Shown: piece by piece, positions 1 through 9,713 of the stretch
Numbering within the stretch: the stretch's first letter is position 1
Layout of the letters: each line of letters opens with the position of its first letter
Assembly (NCBI RefSeq): GCF_017161565.1
Contig: NZ_CP066796.1
Location: 3,224,001 to 3,288,000 of the forward strand
Direction: 5' to 3'
DNA from: Erwinia amylovora
Lineage (GTDB): Bacteria > Pseudomonadota > Gammaproteobacteria > Enterobacterales > Enterobacteriaceae
DNA length: 64,000 nucleotides
The notes under the pieces: generated by a model
Databases searched by the model: none
Told to the model about the DNA's origin: nothing
The model's input: the letters and a program-made list of their open reading frames with translations, nothing else
Position numbers and translations under genes: made by a program

Positions 1-42
1 CGTCTCTTCTTTCGAGCGCGCGGCAAAAAAATAATGCGCTGC

Positions 43-75
43 CCTGACGCTGGCGGTATGGGTACCCGCGTCAGG
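43..75. other. Inverted repeat near the left edge
   Basis: An 8-base perfect inverted repeat (CCTGACGC at 43-50, GCGTCAGG at 68-75) encloses 17 bases and is followed by a short T-run at about 83-87. It could be the terminator of a gene ending left of the window. No gene is visible in bases 1-100. Confidence 0.3.
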
Positions 76-100
76 ACGAGCGTTTTTAAGGTCGCCGTGC

Positions 101-137
101 AAAAAAAAACACCGCCTGCATGCAGGCGGTGTTTTTT
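101..137 (-). terminator. Rho-independent terminator after ytfP
   Basis: A perfect 11-base-pair stem with almost no loop (CACCGCCTGCA at 110-120 pairing with 121-131) is flanked by A-run and T-run. It lies directly behind the ytfP stop on the minus strand and is symmetrical enough to stop transcription from both sides. Confidence 0.8.
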
Positions 138-142
138 AATCG

Positions 143-493
143 TTACTGAGCGGCTGCATCTTTTTGCAGCCAGTCCCCGCTTTCGATACGTTTTTTCCCC
201 AGCACTGACCGCTGATAGACATACAGCCAGGCGCTGCCGTAAGGGGTAGAGACCAGCTCGCGCCGATACTCACCGCCTTTGGTTCTGAGCGCATCCAGCT
301 CACCCAGGGTGGCGGCATCAATGCGATAGACTTCACAATAAACCCGTCCATCCCCCGTCACCACCCCAGGGTAATGCCCCAGATTGTATAGCGCGTAGCC
401 GTCGATCGGGTGATCGCCCAGCCACTGCGCGTTGGTCATCCAGTGACTGTTACCCTGCTTACGCCGCAGGCTGCCGTAGACAATTATTCGCAT
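143..493 (-). CDS. ytfP: YtfP, gamma-glutamylcyclotransferase-like protein
   Basis: A 116-residue small cytoplasmic protein of the GGCT/AIG2-like fold. The N-terminal VYGSLRR segment is the substrate-anion-binding YGSL motif of this family, and the size is that of E. coli YtfP. The physiological substrate of YtfP is not established; family members release 5-oxoproline from gamma-glutamyl compounds, so that is only a family inference. The ATG lies 2 bases behind the tamB stop, which makes it the third gene of a tamA-tamB-ytfP operon, as in E. coli. A strong terminator follows. Confidence 0.9.
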   Translation of the reverse strand: MRIIVYGSLRRKQGNSHWMTNAQWLGDHPIDGYALYNLGHYPGVVTGDGRVYCEVYRIDAATLGELDALRTKGGEYRRELVSTPYGSAWLYVYQRSVLGKKRIESGDWLQKDAAAQ

Positions 494-495
494 GA

Positions 496-3400
496 CTAAA
501 ACTCAAACTGATAAAGCAAATCCAGTGCCTGATCGACCCCAGACACCGCTTCCAAATAGAGCTTGGGCATCAGGCGATAACGCAGCGTTAACGTTGCCAG
601 TGAATCAAAGATGCCAACACCGTATTTAACCTGTAGACCTGGCAGTACATAGCCGCTGACCTGCACCTTCTGGCTGTCGCCAACCCCGGTGGTATCCAGC
701 GCCAGATTACTGACACCAAAGGTCTCGCCGATTTTACCCACAACCTGCCCACTTTGTGCAAGCCCCAATCCGACCAGTGCAGAGGTCAATGCGTCGCTGT
801 CGCTGCCGGAAGCGCCCAACCCCTGGCCGCGCAGCAGGTAGGATAAAGCTTCCTGCTGTGATTTGGCTGGGTCGGAGAAAATCTCCACTTTGGGTTCATC
901 CGCCAGCCCGGTAACGCGTACCCCGGCGGTGACATCGTCTTCGGTGGCTTCCGGGTTGCGGATCGCTTCAATATTCAGATACGGTTGGTCCACCGGCCCA
1001 GAGAATTGCAGCTCACCTTTACGCACGATCAGGTCCTGCCCGTAGGCGTGGAAGCGCCCGGACGGGATATTGATCTGTCCGTTCAGTCCCACACCCCGCT
1101 TGTCCTGTACCATCTTCAGATCGCCATTGAGTTTGGCTTTCAGGCCAAAGGCGCTGAGGCGCACATCGTCCCCGACATGAATAGTCAGATTGCTATTGAT
1201 GGGGATCGAGGCTGATTTCTGTGTTATCGGCTTCAGGTGTTCATCCAGCAGCACTTCATCGGAAGAAACCCCGACCGCACTACCAGGGACTTCCTGTACC
1301 GTAATGCGCGCCCAGGGAATATCGACACGACCGTCAAGGTTAAACAGCTGCGGAGTGGCTTCAAACACCAGATCCGGCGAGACGTCCATGCGAACCATTG
1401 GCGGCACGGTGACGCGTATCTTCTCCCCTTTCGCGGCAATACGCGCACGCCAGGCATTCAGCTGGCTCCAGTCAGCATTACCGTTAAGCGAAATCTGCCC
1501 TTGCGAGGTCTGAACCAGCCCCTCCAGCGTCGAACTCATGCCGTTGAAGGCCATAGTCAGGTTAGCAGCGGTGAGGTCGACCGGCATAAAGCTACCGTCG
1601 ACATCGACGTTGCGCAGCCCCAGCTCACCAAATACCTGAGGCTTTTGCAGGTTGCCGCCAAGACGCAAACGCGTATTCAGCATTCCGACCATTTTCTCGC
1701 CCTGCATCAGGGCCGGATTGAGCATCGCCAGCGACAGGTTGGTGATATTGACATTTCCGGACAGCGTGCGTCGCCCTTGCGGATCGGCAATCTGCACGTT
1801 ACCGTCAAGTTGCCCGTTATTGGCAATACGGATCAGCCAGTCGAGCTGCGCACGGCCATTTTTTAGCGCCGCGTTAAGGTTCAGCGTATCAAAAGCTATT
1901 GGCAGGGTATTGCCCTGCACGTCCTGCTCGACCTTAACCCCGCGCCCCTTCAAGGCTACGCGCCCGGTAGGCAGGCCGCCGTCGGCGGTCCAGCTGACAT
2001 CCGCATCACCATTAAATACCCCGGCCAGCTGGGTGGTTTCAGGCATAAACGGTTTGATCATCGCCAGATCAAAGCGGCTAAGCACCACGCGGGCATGACC
2101 GGACGGCCCGGCTTCAATCGTCTGTGGCACACACAGCTCGGCGTTCGGATTCTGCCAGCAGTGTGGCCCGATGCTCACCGTCTGTTTCGCGTTAAGATAA
2201 TCGAGCGCAATGGCACGGGTTAAGCGCCAATCCCCTAGCGGGGTAGCGAAGCGGGTCTGGTTCAGCGTGCCCTGCCAGCGCCCGGCGGCACGGTCAAAAT
2301 TGCCGTTAAGCGCCAGCTGCCCGGCAACCGGTTCACCCTGCACATTGAGTTTCAGCTGGTGCTGTTTTTCCGTGCCGCTGGCATCAAGCTGCAGCAGACT
2401 GACCGCCAGCGTATCCTGCTTCAGCTGTTCCACCCGCAGCTTAACCTTACCCTGAATCTGTTCGCCAGAGCGGATATCGCCATCCAGTTTGATATGGCCA
2501 ATACGCATTGCCTGCCAGCGTAACCCGCTGGCGGTTAAATCCGCCAGCAGCTGCGGCGTTTTCAGGTCGCCACGCGCGCGGAGGGTGCCTTGCGCCGCGC
2601 CGCCCAGGCCTGGCAACGCATTATCCAGATGCCTGGCATCAATATCGGCATCGAGGTTCAGCTTATCGCCCAGCGCCCCTTTCAGATTAAGGTTATTGCG
2701 CCCCAGTACCAGCTTAATACCGGGAATATCCCACTGATTGTAACTGTTGCCGGATAAGGAGCCGTCGGCGCTAACGGCGTTATTGCGCACGTTGCCTTTC
2801 AGCTTCAGCTCCGGCACGCGCATCTGCCAGCTGCCGCCGTACAGGCTGCCACGGGTGGTGATTTTCCCCTCCAGCTTCGCCGGCCAGTCCGGGTACTGTT
2901 TCGCCGTATTGATCCCGGACAGGGTCAGTTCACTGCGCCAGCTTATCGCCTTGCTCCAGTCAATCAGCGCCGTCAGGTCAGTATTGCCCTGCAGTGCCGC
3001 CAGTCGCAGCTTGTCGAGGGAGAACTGTGCAACATTGCCTTTGCCATCCAGCGTCAGCGTGGCGGGCGGTAACCCTTCCCCCTGCAAGGCCGCTTTTAGC
3101 GACATCACATAGTCCGTAGCTTGACCGTTGAAGCTAAAATTGACATTGCTTGCCTGGAACTGTGCCGCACCGTCCAGCGGCCAGCGCAGCTGCGGGCTTT
3201 GTAAGCGCATATTAAGCGGCAAGCCCGCTACGGCCAGCTGGCTGTCGGCATCCAGCTGCGCCCGCAGCGGGCCAGACAGATTAAGCGCCAGCTTCGTTGT
3301 GTCGCGCAAGCCGCCGCCCAGAGTCATTTTGATCTTCTCGCCTTTAAGCGGCTCAACGTTAAGCGCACTATTGAGCGTAAAGTTCAGCGGCCAGCTACCG

Positions 3401-4269
3401 CTAAGGGTTGCCTCGCCCTGTGCATTCAGCTGCCCCTGGGGCGAGTCAACGTCAAGCGCTTGCAGCTGTAGCCGGTTTCGCTCGGTTTTGGCCCTTAATA
3501 GCAGCCGGTTGATGGCGATATTGCTATCCCCGCTGATACGCAGCTTTTCGCCAAGGATCTGCTGCACGTTGACATCAAGTGGCAGGACAAATTCCGGCAG
3601 ATCGGGCAGAAGCGGTTTGGCAAACAGTGCCTTGAGCGTTTCGCCCAGCGCAGCATCTTGCGCCGCCGGTTGTTCAGTTTCAGGCGGTGCGACCTGCTCT
3701 TTCGCCACCTGTGCCGCCCCAGGCAACGCTATCAGCAGTCCCTGAATATGGGTCGGGGTGAGCGTCATCGCCCGTTCCTGCCAGTGCAGTCCGCTGGTGA
3801 AGTCTGCCAGTGAAATAGCGGTATTGTCGATCTTCACATTGATGTTGTGCAGCGCCAGCCTGCTTAGCGTCAGCGGATAAGGCGTGCTGATTTCGCCTGT
3901 GCTGCTTTCTTCTTCCACCGGCTGTTTTGCAGCGGGCGGCATCTGTTTGCTGTCTACCACCACGTTTACGTCTTTAAACGCCAGATCGTTAATGCACAAC
4001 GCGCTCTGTTTCAGACAGCCGGGGCGCAGAGCAAGATGAAACTCGCCCGCATCGACGGTCACACCGGGCATTTTATAGCTCACGCCTTTCAGGGTCAGAT
4101 TACGCCAGCCGCCATCCACCTGCTGAATATCCAGCCCCGGTACCCAGCGTGCCGCCGAGTTCAATACCAGATGCAGGCCGGTAGTGGTGCAGAGTAAACA
4201 GGCAATGCCGCCGACCAACAGGACGATAAAGATAAGAATGCCAATCAGGCCCTTTTTCCACCCTTTCAT
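496..4269 (-). CDS. tamB: TamB, inner-membrane subunit of the TAM translocation complex
   Basis: A very large protein (1257 residues) with one N-terminal membrane anchor (about residues 8-30, [19 protein letters not shown]) and a long periplasmic body of repeated beta-rich segments. The C-terminal third (about 910-1257) is the conserved TamB/DUF490 domain, including [16 protein letters not shown]. TamB spans the periplasm as an AsmA-like hydrophobic groove, binds the POTRA domains of TamA, and acts in assembly of some outer-membrane proteins and in phospholipid transport to the outer membrane. Its ATG overlaps the tamA stop by 4 bases (ATGA), so the two are translationally coupled. Length matches E. 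coli TamB (about 1259). Confidence 0.97.
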   Translation of the reverse strand: MKGWKKGLIGILIFIVLLVGGIACLLCTTTGLHLVLNSAARWVPGLDIQQVDGGWRNLTLKGVSYKMPGVTVDAGEFHLALRPGCLKQSALCINDLAFKDVNVVVDSKQMPPAAKQPVEEESSTGEISTPYPLTLSRLALHNINVKIDNTAISLADFTSGLHWQERAMTLTPTHIQGLLIALPGAAQVAKEQVAPPETEQPAAQDAALGETLKALFAKPLLPDLPEFVLPLDVNVQQILGEKLRISGDSNIAINRLLLRAKTERNRLQLQALDVDSPQGQLNAQGEATLSGSWPLNFTLNSALNVEPLKGEKIKMTLGGGLRDTTKLALNLSGPLRAQLDADSQLAVAGLPLNMRLQSPQLRWPLDGAAQFQASNVNFSFNGQATDYVMSLKAALQGEGLPPATLTLDGKGNVAQFSLDKLRLAALQGNTDLTALIDWSKAISWRSELTLSGINTAKQYPDWPAKLEGKITTRGSLYGGSWQMRVPELKLKGNVRNNAVSADGSLSGNSYNQWDIPGIKLVLGRNNLNLKGALGDKLNLDADIDARHLDNALPGLGGAAQGTLRARGDLKTPQLLADLTASGLRWQAMRIGHIKLDGDIRSGEQIQGKVKLRVEQLKQDTLAVSLLQLDASGTEKQHQLKLNVQGEPVAGQLALNGNFDRAAGRWQGTLNQTRFATPLGDWRLTRAIALDYLNAKQTVSIGPHCWQNPNAELCVPQTIEAGPSGHARVVLSRFDLAMIKPFMPETTQLAGVFNGDADVSWTADGGLPTGRVALKGRGVKVEQDVQGNTLPIAFDTLNLNAALKNGRAQLDWLIRIANNGQLDGNVQIADPQGRRTLSGNVNITNLSLAMLNPALMQGEKMVGMLNTRLRLGGNLQKPQVFGELGLRNVDVDGSFMPVDLTAANLTMAFNGMSSTLEGLVQTSQGQISLNGNADWSQLNAWRARIAAKGEKIRVTVPPMVRMDVSPDLVFEATPQLFNLDGRVDIPWARITVQEVPGSAVGVSSDEVLLDEHLKPITQKSASIPINSNLTIHVGDDVRLSAFGLKAKLNGDLKMVQDKRGVGLNGQINIPSGRFHAYGQDLIVRKGELQFSGPVDQPYLNIEAIRNPEATEDDVTAGVRVTGLADEPKVEIFSDPAKSQQEALSYLLRGQGLGASGSDSDALTSALVGLGLAQSGQVVGKIGETFGVSNLALDTTGVGDSQKVQVSGYVLPGLQVKYGVGIFDSLATLTLRYRLMPKLYLEAVSGVDQALDLLYQFEF

Positions 4270-6017
4270 AATTCAGGCCCCAAACCAATATAGAACTGAA
4301 TATCACGCTTATCCTCATCGCCAATCGCTCGGGCAATATCGAGTTTGACAGGCCCGATTGGCGACTGCCAGCGCACGCCAACACCGGCACCTGTCTTCAC
4401 GTTGCTCTGCTTGATATCGTTGACCGCCTCACCTGAATCAATGAACACCGCGCTCCACCATTTACCCGTCACGTTGTACTGGTATTCCAGCGAGCCGGTC
4501 GCCAGTTTCGAGGCACCGGTCAGCTTGCCATCCTCATCACGCGGTGAGATACCTTTGTACTTGTAGCCGCGAATGCTGCGGTCGCCACCGGCAAAAAAGC
4601 GCAAGTCCGGCGGCACTTTTTCGAAATTATTGGTTTCAATCCAGCCGAGATTCGCGCGCGCCACAAAACGGTGCTTTTCAGCCAGGGTACGGATCCACAC
4701 GTTCTGCGCCTGGATAACCGCAAAGTCGATATCCGATCCCCAGGCGGTATCAGAAACATCAACAGAATAGCGCTGTGAGTCGCCCCAGGTCGGCATCAGC
4801 CCACCGCGCGAACGGGTACGGTTAATACTGACCCCCGGGTAAATCAGCATGGTAGTGTTGGTGACGTTGCCTTGCGTAAAGTGATCCAGGCTCCAGCGCA
4901 GATTAATCGCACGCTGCCAGCCGCTGGAGCTGTCCCAGTAACGCGATGCGGCCAGGGTGGAGGAGTCCGCTTTGGTGTCGTTGAGATCGGTCCTTTTTAG
5001 GCCGCCCTGTAACAGGTAATACTGCTCCAGCGGGCTTTTAAGCAGCGGGATCTTGTAGCTAAAGTCAAGCTGCTGTTCCGGCGCGGAGAGGTTCGCACTG
5101 GTGCTGAAACTGTGCCCACGGTCATTGACCCACGGCTTTTTCCACGTTGCTTTGACGCGCGGGCCGACGTCCGTCGAGTAACCGACGCCGGTTTCAATGG
5201 TGTTCTCGGTGCGCGGCGAGACAACGCCGTGCAGCGGCAGCACCTTGCTGGCGCGCCCTTGGTCAAATTCTGGCACCACTACCACCGAATTAAACCAGCC
5301 GGTCGCAGACAGGCGTCGGTTCAGCTCCGCCAGGTCACGCGAGTTGTAATCATCGCCCTTTTTAAATGGCACCAGGTTTTGCAAATAGTCATTGCGGATT
5401 TGTGAACCAGAGAAGCTGACGTCGCCAAAACGATAGCGTTGACCGCTGTCGTAGTCGATGTCCCAGAATGCCTCGTGCCGCTCGACGGACACGCCAAGCT
5501 GGCTTTTGCGATAGTCTGCGTCGAAATAGCCTTTACGCAGCGCCATATTGCTTAGCGAGCTTTTAAATTTGTCGTAGTCGTTGTGATTAAGTACGCTGCC
5601 GGGTTGGGGTTTTGCGTCATTAACCAGCCGGCGGTAATCCTCATCGGTACGTGCGCCGCCACGCAGTATCACCGTTTCCCCGGCCAGTTTAATCGGCTGC
5701 CCCGGTAAGACTTTCGCCACCAGCAGCGGGCGCTTGCCGCCTGCGGGTGGTGGCTGCAGCTCAAAATCAATCTGCGGTTCGTAATAACCCAGCGCTTTCA
5801 ACCCTTCTTTCACCGCCTCGCTGACACGCGAACGAAAGCGGCCATCGGCGCTTACTTCATCACTGGTGATGGTGGATAAACGCGCCCTGACATTTTTTTC
5901 CAGCTGGCCGGACAATCCTGTCACCTGCAAGCGGACATTCGCCGCCTGCACAACAGGGGCGGCGATCAGCAGACAAGACATGCAATACACATGGATTCGT
6001 GGCACGCGGACTCCCAT
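4266..6017 (-). CDS. tamA: TamA, outer-membrane Omp85-family protein
   Basis: A 583-residue outer-membrane protein with an N-terminal signal peptide ending near VVQAANV, three POTRA domains (about residues 22-265) and a C-terminal 16-strand barrel. The barrel carries the Omp85 hallmark near [10 protein letters not shown] and ends in a membrane-insertion strand, FYIGLGPEL. It pairs with TamB to form the TAM machinery. The ATG gives a normal signal peptide. In E. coli a divergent msrA lies just upstream; here the 598 bases upstream hold no msrA. Confidence 0.96.
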   Translation of the reverse strand: MGVRVPRIHVYCMSCLLIAAPVVQAANVRLQVTGLSGQLEKNVRARLSTITSDEVSADGRFRSRVSEAVKEGLKALGYYEPQIDFELQPPPAGGKRPLLVAKVLPGQPIKLAGETVILRGGARTDEDYRRLVNDAKPQPGSVLNHNDYDKFKSSLSNMALRKGYFDADYRKSQLGVSVERHEAFWDIDYDSGQRYRFGDVSFSGSQIRNDYLQNLVPFKKGDDYNSRDLAELNRRLSATGWFNSVVVVPEFDQGRASKVLPLHGVVSPRTENTIETGVGYSTDVGPRVKATWKKPWVNDRGHSFSTSANLSAPEQQLDFSYKIPLLKSPLEQYYLLQGGLKRTDLNDTKADSSTLAASRYWDSSSGWQRAINLRWSLDHFTQGNVTNTTMLIYPGVSINRTRSRGGLMPTWGDSQRYSVDVSDTAWGSDIDFAVIQAQNVWIRTLAEKHRFVARANLGWIETNNFEKVPPDLRFFAGGDRSIRGYKYKGISPRDEDGKLTGASKLATGSLEYQYNVTGKWWSAVFIDSGEAVNDIKQSNVKTGAGVGVRWQSPIGPVKLDIARAIGDEDKRDIQFYIGLGPEL

Positions 6018-6615
6018 TTATTATTGCCAGCCCTTAATCCTGAAGGCTTAACCTGATAACAATATCTTAAACCGTTCACCGTACAGGTTTTTCACCAGCA
6101 GGCTCGCTTAACCTGTTCAGCTGGCGCGGAACATCACAAAATTTTGTTGGCATTGTGTGCAAAGTCACGACAGGTTACAACACCGGATTGCAACCGAACG
6201 AGATAAACCCAAATAACCCGAGTGCGGTAAGGCAGCTGCCGCGGGAAGTATAAAGGGTATGAGGTAGTTTAACGCGCTATCAGCCTCTTACCAGTCTTAG
6301 CGCGTTTAACCTGCAAATAGCAGCAGAATAGCGCTCTGTTCACTGCCGCAATTGTAAGCGCTCGTCGCCGCAGTTATAATCTCTGCACGGTCCGCACCGC
6401 GGCCTCATTACCCTTCTGCTCCGGCCTTACGCCGAACCGCAGACATTTTTGGCACGGATAGCCCCTGAATCGCTGAACTTCCTGATGTGACATACGCAGA
6501 ATTCGAATCCTGCGCGCTGCCCAGGCCAAAAATGACAAGTGATTAACCCGGCGCGCTCTGACAACGCGATCGCTATCCTGATTGCCCCGGAGCCAAGCCA
6601 CCATATGGATGTTTT
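6018..6615. other. Gene-free divergent region where msrA normally lies
   Basis: About 600 bases between tamA and ytfL without a credible gene on either strand. In E. coli this place holds msrA; I found no recognisable MsrA fragment. A perfect 9-base inverted repeat lies at 6271-6306 (AACGCGCTA and TAGCGCGTT, 18-base spacer). A tRNA T-arm-like stretch at about 6491-6512 was judged insufficient to call a tRNA. The promoters of tamA and ytfL must lie here, but I could not pick them out with confidence. Confidence 0.5.
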
Positions 6616-7944
6616 ATGTTAGACAGTTTCCTTGTCATCGTACTGCTGATTGCGGTCAGCTCATTTTTCTCGCTGTCAGAAATTTCACTGGCGGCAGCGC
6701 GCAAAATCAAACTTAAGCTGCTGGCCGATGAAGGCAATATCAACGCCCAACGCGTACTGAAAATGCAGGAAACCCCCGGCATGTTCTTTACCGTAGTGCA
6801 AATTGGCCTGAATGCGGTAGCGATCCTCGGCGGTATCGTCGGCGATGCGGCGTTCTCACCCGCTTTCAAAGCGCTGTTTGAACGCTTTTTCGATGCTGAA
6901 ATGGCCGAACGAATCAGCTTTATCTGTTCGTTCACTCTGGTCACCAGCCTGTTTATCCTGTTCGCCGACCTGTTTCCCAAGCGCCTGGGTATGATTGCTC
7001 CGGAAACCGTGGCGCTGAAAATCATCAACCCGATGCGTTTCTGCCTGTTTATCTTCCGACCGCTGGTGTGGTTCTTTAACGGCGGGGCCAATATCATTTT
7101 CCGTCTGTTTAAAATCCCGCTGGTGCGCAAAGACGATATCACCTCAGACGATATTTATGCCGTGGTGGAAGCCGGCGCGCTGGCCGGCGTGCTGCGTAAG
7201 CAGGAGCACGAACTGATTGAAAACGTATTTGAGCTGGAATCGCGTACTGTGCCCTCCTCAATGACCTCACGCGAAAACGTGGTGTGGTTTGACCTGCACG
7301 AAGATGAAACCAGTCTTAAAGAGAAGATTGCGCGCCATCCACACTCAAAGTTTCTCGTCTGCAATCAAGACATTGACCATATCGTTGGCTACGTAGACTC
7401 AAAAGAGCTGCTGCTGCGTGTGTTGGGCAACCAGAGTATGGCGCTTAACAGCGGCGTGCAGATCCGCTCGGCGCTTATCGTGCCCGATACCCTGACATTG
7501 TCCGAAGCCCTGGAGAGCTTTAAAACCGCCGGCGAAGATTTTGCCGTCATCATGAATGAGTACGCGCTGGTGGTCGGTATTATCACGCTCAACGATGTGA
7601 TGACCACGCTAATGGGCGACCTGGTCGGCCAGGGGTTGGAAGAGCAGATTGTCGCGCGTGATGAGAACTCATGGCTGGTCGAAGGCGGCACGCCAATCGA
7701 AGATGTGATGCGTGTTTTACATATCGACGAGTTCCCGCAGTCGGGTAACTACGAGACCATTGGCGGCTTTATGATGTTTATGCTGCGCAAAATTCCGAAA
7801 CGTACCGACTTCGTTAAGCTGCACGGCTACAAATTTGAGGTGGTGGACATTGACAGCTATCGCATTGACCAGCTGCTGGTAACGCGTATCGATGCGCGTC
7901 CGCTGGCTGCAGTCCTCCCTAAAGATGCGGAAGAGACAGCGTAA
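6616..7944 (+). CDS. ytfL: YtfL/PaeA, CorC/HlyC-family membrane protein (polyamine export)
   Basis: A 442-residue inner-membrane protein: a DUF21/CNNM-type membrane domain (residues 1 to about 190, several hydrophobic helices from LDSFLVIVLLIAVSSFF onward), a pair of CBS domains (about 205-330, with VVGIITLNDVMTTLMGDL) and a C-terminal CorC_HlyC domain (about 345-425). In Salmonella and E. coli this protein (PaeA) protects stationary cells against cadaverine and putrescine, probably by export. The start is preceded by a GGA element at a short distance. A compact hairpin with T-run follows the stop. Confidence 0.93.
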   Translation: MLDSFLVIVLLIAVSSFFSLSEISLAAARKIKLKLLADEGNINAQRVLKMQETPGMFFTVVQIGLNAVAILGGIVGDAAFSPAFKALFERFFDAEMAERISFICSFTLVTSLFILFADLFPKRLGMIAPETVALKIINPMRFCLFIFRPLVWFFNGGANIIFRLFKIPLVRKDDITSDDIYAVVEAGALAGVLRKQEHELIENVFELESRTVPSSMTSRENVVWFDLHEDETSLKEKIARHPHSKFLVCNQDIDHIVGYVDSKELLLRVLGNQSMALNSGVQIRSALIVPDTLTLSEALESFKTAGEDFAVIMNEYALVVGIITLNDVMTTLMGDLVGQGLEEQIVARDENSWLVEGGTPIEDVMRVLHIDEFPQSGNYETIGGFMMFMLRKIPKRTDFVKLHGYKFEVVDIDSYRIDQLLVTRIDARPLAAVLPKDAEETA

Positions 7945-7966
7945 TCAGCGGCGGCAATCGATAAAC

Positions 7967-7987
7967 AGGCGCGTATGCGCCTTTTTT
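7967..7987 (+). terminator. Terminator after ytfL
   Basis: Stem GGCGC/GCGCC around TATG or similar loop at 7968-7981, followed by six T residues. It lies between the convergent ytfL and ytfK genes. Confidence 0.6.
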
Positions 7988-7991
7988 GCTG

Positions 7992-8198
7992 CTAGTCAAA
8001 CTCGGTCTGCAAGCGCAGAACCTGTCGGTTCACTTCTGACATCACGCTATAATGTTGTTTATCTTTAACGCGTGGGATCAGAATTTTGCCCTTATCGAAT
8101 TCAAACGCACCAACATCCTTGATGTAGAACCTTCCCCGAAACAGTGTCTTAACGTACTTAGCGACCTGTAATGGATTATATCGCTGGAAGATCTTCAT
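7992..8198 (-). CDS. ytfK: YtfK, SpoT-stimulating small protein
   Basis: A 68-residue basic cytoplasmic protein of the DUF1107 family, colinear with E. coli YtfK (opening [20 protein letters not shown]). In E. coli YtfK binds SpoT and shifts it toward (p)ppGpp synthesis under phosphate or fatty-acid limitation. It is a single gene convergent with ytfL. An AGGAG-type ribosome-binding site precedes the ATG (complement of ctcctg at about 8209-8214). A possible Pho box is noted about 155 bases upstream, but its orientation is opposite to the gene. Confidence 0.9.
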   Translation of the reverse strand: MKIFQRYNPLQVAKYVKTLFRGRFYIKDVGAFEFDKGKILIPRVKDKQHYSVMSEVNRQVLRLQTEFD

Positions 8199-8354
8199 TA
8201 TCTTACTACTCCTGAAAATTAACTACGTCTCTTCGCTGCCAAATGCGGCGCGAGTTGATGAAACGCAAAGTACAGTGACTATAGAACATGGTTGGTTTCC
8301 AATGTTCTTAAAATTGAGTTTTTTTACCGTGTTTACACATCATTACAGAATACT

Positions 8355-8372
8355 CTGTCACATGACCGTCAT
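8355..8372 (+). promoter_or_regulatory. Possible Pho box
   Basis: Two heptamers CTGTCAC and CCGTCAT separated by ATGA match the PhoB consensus arrangement (CTGTCAT, 4 A/T-rich bases, CTGTCAT) with few mismatches. ytfK of E. coli is reported as phosphate-responsive, but this box reads on the plus strand while ytfK is on the minus strand and 155 bases away, so the link is weak. Confidence 0.25.
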
Positions 8373-8682
8373 GAAACAGTATAAACAGTCAACAAACAGG
8401 GTTTTGTGCGTCATGCAGCAATCCTGTTAAGGCAGTGCGTCTGGCGGCATCTTGCACGCCGATTATTTCATTAGCATGACCAACCGACCGACCACCTGAC
8501 CCCGGGCCAGCGCTTGCGCAGACTGGCATGACAAATAAGGAAGTTGAACGTTCAGGCATATCCTGGCAACAGAGTGGGAACGGCTCAATTGAACTCATGC
8601 GCCAGATGTAGTGGCATGCTGACCGCCTGGCAAGGTCAGTTCGGGCCGGTTACAGAAGCGTAGCTAAGCCGATATGTGTTAT

Positions 8683-8708
8683 TCGCCCGGCGGGCGAACC
8701 TTTTTTTC
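8683..8708 (+). terminator. Strong hairpin with T-run near the end of cysQ
   Basis: TTCGCCC and GGGCGAA pair around a tiny loop (8683-8699), followed by CC and seven T residues on the plus strand. On the minus strand an alternative longer hairpin can form from the same bases with the CGCCCGCC stretch at 8709-8716, and this may end cysQ transcription. Confidence 0.5.
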
Positions 8709-8734
8709 GCCCGCCTTAATGCCAGCTTGCCAGG

Positions 8735-9475
8735 TCAAAAGAGGGAAACGCGGAACCCCGGATTAAGGAATGACTCGCGCGGCGCATAGTCAAGGGGTTT
8801 ACCCTGCCAGTCATTAACGTGCGCACCCGCCGCCAACGCCACCGCGTGGCCTGCCCCCGTATCCCAGATATTAGTCGGTCCGAAACGCGGATAAAGCTGA
8901 GCTTTTCCCTCTGCCACCAGGCAGAACTTCAGCGATGAGCCAATCGCGGTGGTTTGGTGATCGCCCAGGTGCTTGAGGTAATCTTCCAGTTCGCTGTCTG
9001 CATGCGAACGGCTGACTACCACCAGCGGCGGCCGCGCATCCTGCACCTGGATCCTTATTTTATGGCCGCCCTCTTCCTTCCAGGCTTTGCCTTCTGCAGC
9101 GCAATACATCACCGCCAGTACCGGCGCATAGACCACGCCCAGCACCGCCTTTCCCGCTTTGATCAGCGCAATATTGACCGTAAACTCCCCGTTACGTTTG
9201 ATAAACTCTTTCGTGCCGTCAAGCGGATCCACCAGCCAGTATTCCTGCCAGTGCTGGCGTTCTTCCCAGCTCTGTGGCGCTTCTTCTGACAGCACCGGGA
9301 TGGTGGGCGTTAACGCCTGTAATCCGGCGACGATCACCCTGTGCGCCGCCATGTCTGCGGCTGTCACCGGCGAGTCATCGGACTTCTGCGCCACATCCAG
9401 CGGAGCCTGCCCGTCATACACTTGCATGATGGCATCACCTGCTTCACGCGCCAGTTGGCAAATTTTTTCTAACAT
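8735..9475 (-). CDS. cysQ: CysQ, 3'(2'),5'-bisphosphate nucleotidase
   Basis: Hydrolyses 3'-phosphoadenosine 5'-phosphate (PAP) to AMP, recycling the by-product of sulfate assimilation. It belongs to the Mg-dependent, Li-sensitive inositol-monophosphatase superfamily. Visible motifs: E64-E65, the metal site D83-P-L-D86-G-T, and WDTGAGHA near residue 200. I place the start at 9475 (246 residues, the E. coli length), because a near-perfect AAGGAGGT lies 7 bases upstream and the further N-terminal extension of the open frame matches nothing in CysQ. Monocistronic; divergent from cpdB, another nucleotide-phosphate hydrolase. Confidence 0.96.
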   Translation of the reverse strand: MLEKICQLAREAGDAIMQVYDGQAPLDVAQKSDDSPVTAADMAAHRVIVAGLQALTPTIPVLSEEAPQSWEERQHWQEYWLVDPLDGTKEFIKRNGEFTVNIALIKAGKAVLGVVYAPVLAVMYCAAEGKAWKEEGGHKIRIQVQDARPPLVVVSRSHADSELEDYLKHLGDHQTTAIGSSLKFCLVAEGKAQLYPRFGPTNIWDTGAGHAVALAAGAHVNDWQGKPLDYAPRESFLNPGFRVSLF

Positions 9476-9713
9476 GATGCACCTCCTTAATATTCTGGTG
9501 TTTTCATCAGCATAACGCACCTGTGGTAACGGAGCACGGTATACTGCTATTTTTCGAATAATCATTAAGTTAGCGGGATAACTTCCGGTTTAAGCACGCG
9601 TTATGACGGAATTATTCGTGCTGTGTCACATTTATCGGTGACCATCTGACATCGTTTCACCATACTCTGCGATGGTTACAAAAGTTTATTAAAGAACGTT
9701 TAAGGGAGAATAC

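Larger units (their letters stand above)
8199..8734. other. Gene-free stretch between ytfK and cysQ
   Basis: About 535 bases with no credible gene. In E. coli ytfJ lies here; no YtfJ-like segment was seen in any frame I checked. Contents: an imperfect inverted repeat at 8286-8309 (GAACATGG with CCAATGTTC) in an A+T-rich stretch that probably holds the ytfK promoter; a Pho-box-like pair of heptamers at 8355-8372; and a strong hairpin with T-run at 8683-8708. Confidence 0.5.

Noticed and set aside
6491..6525. tRNA T-arm-like sequence (GCAGA-TTCGAAT-CCTGC type) upstream of ytfL
   Set aside because: No matching acceptor, D-arm or anticodon arm upstream and no CCA end, so not called as a tRNA or attachment site.
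8389..8598. 69-codon minus-strand open frame between ytfK and cysQ
   Set aside because: Unusual composition, no ribosome-binding site, no similarity; treated as intergenic.
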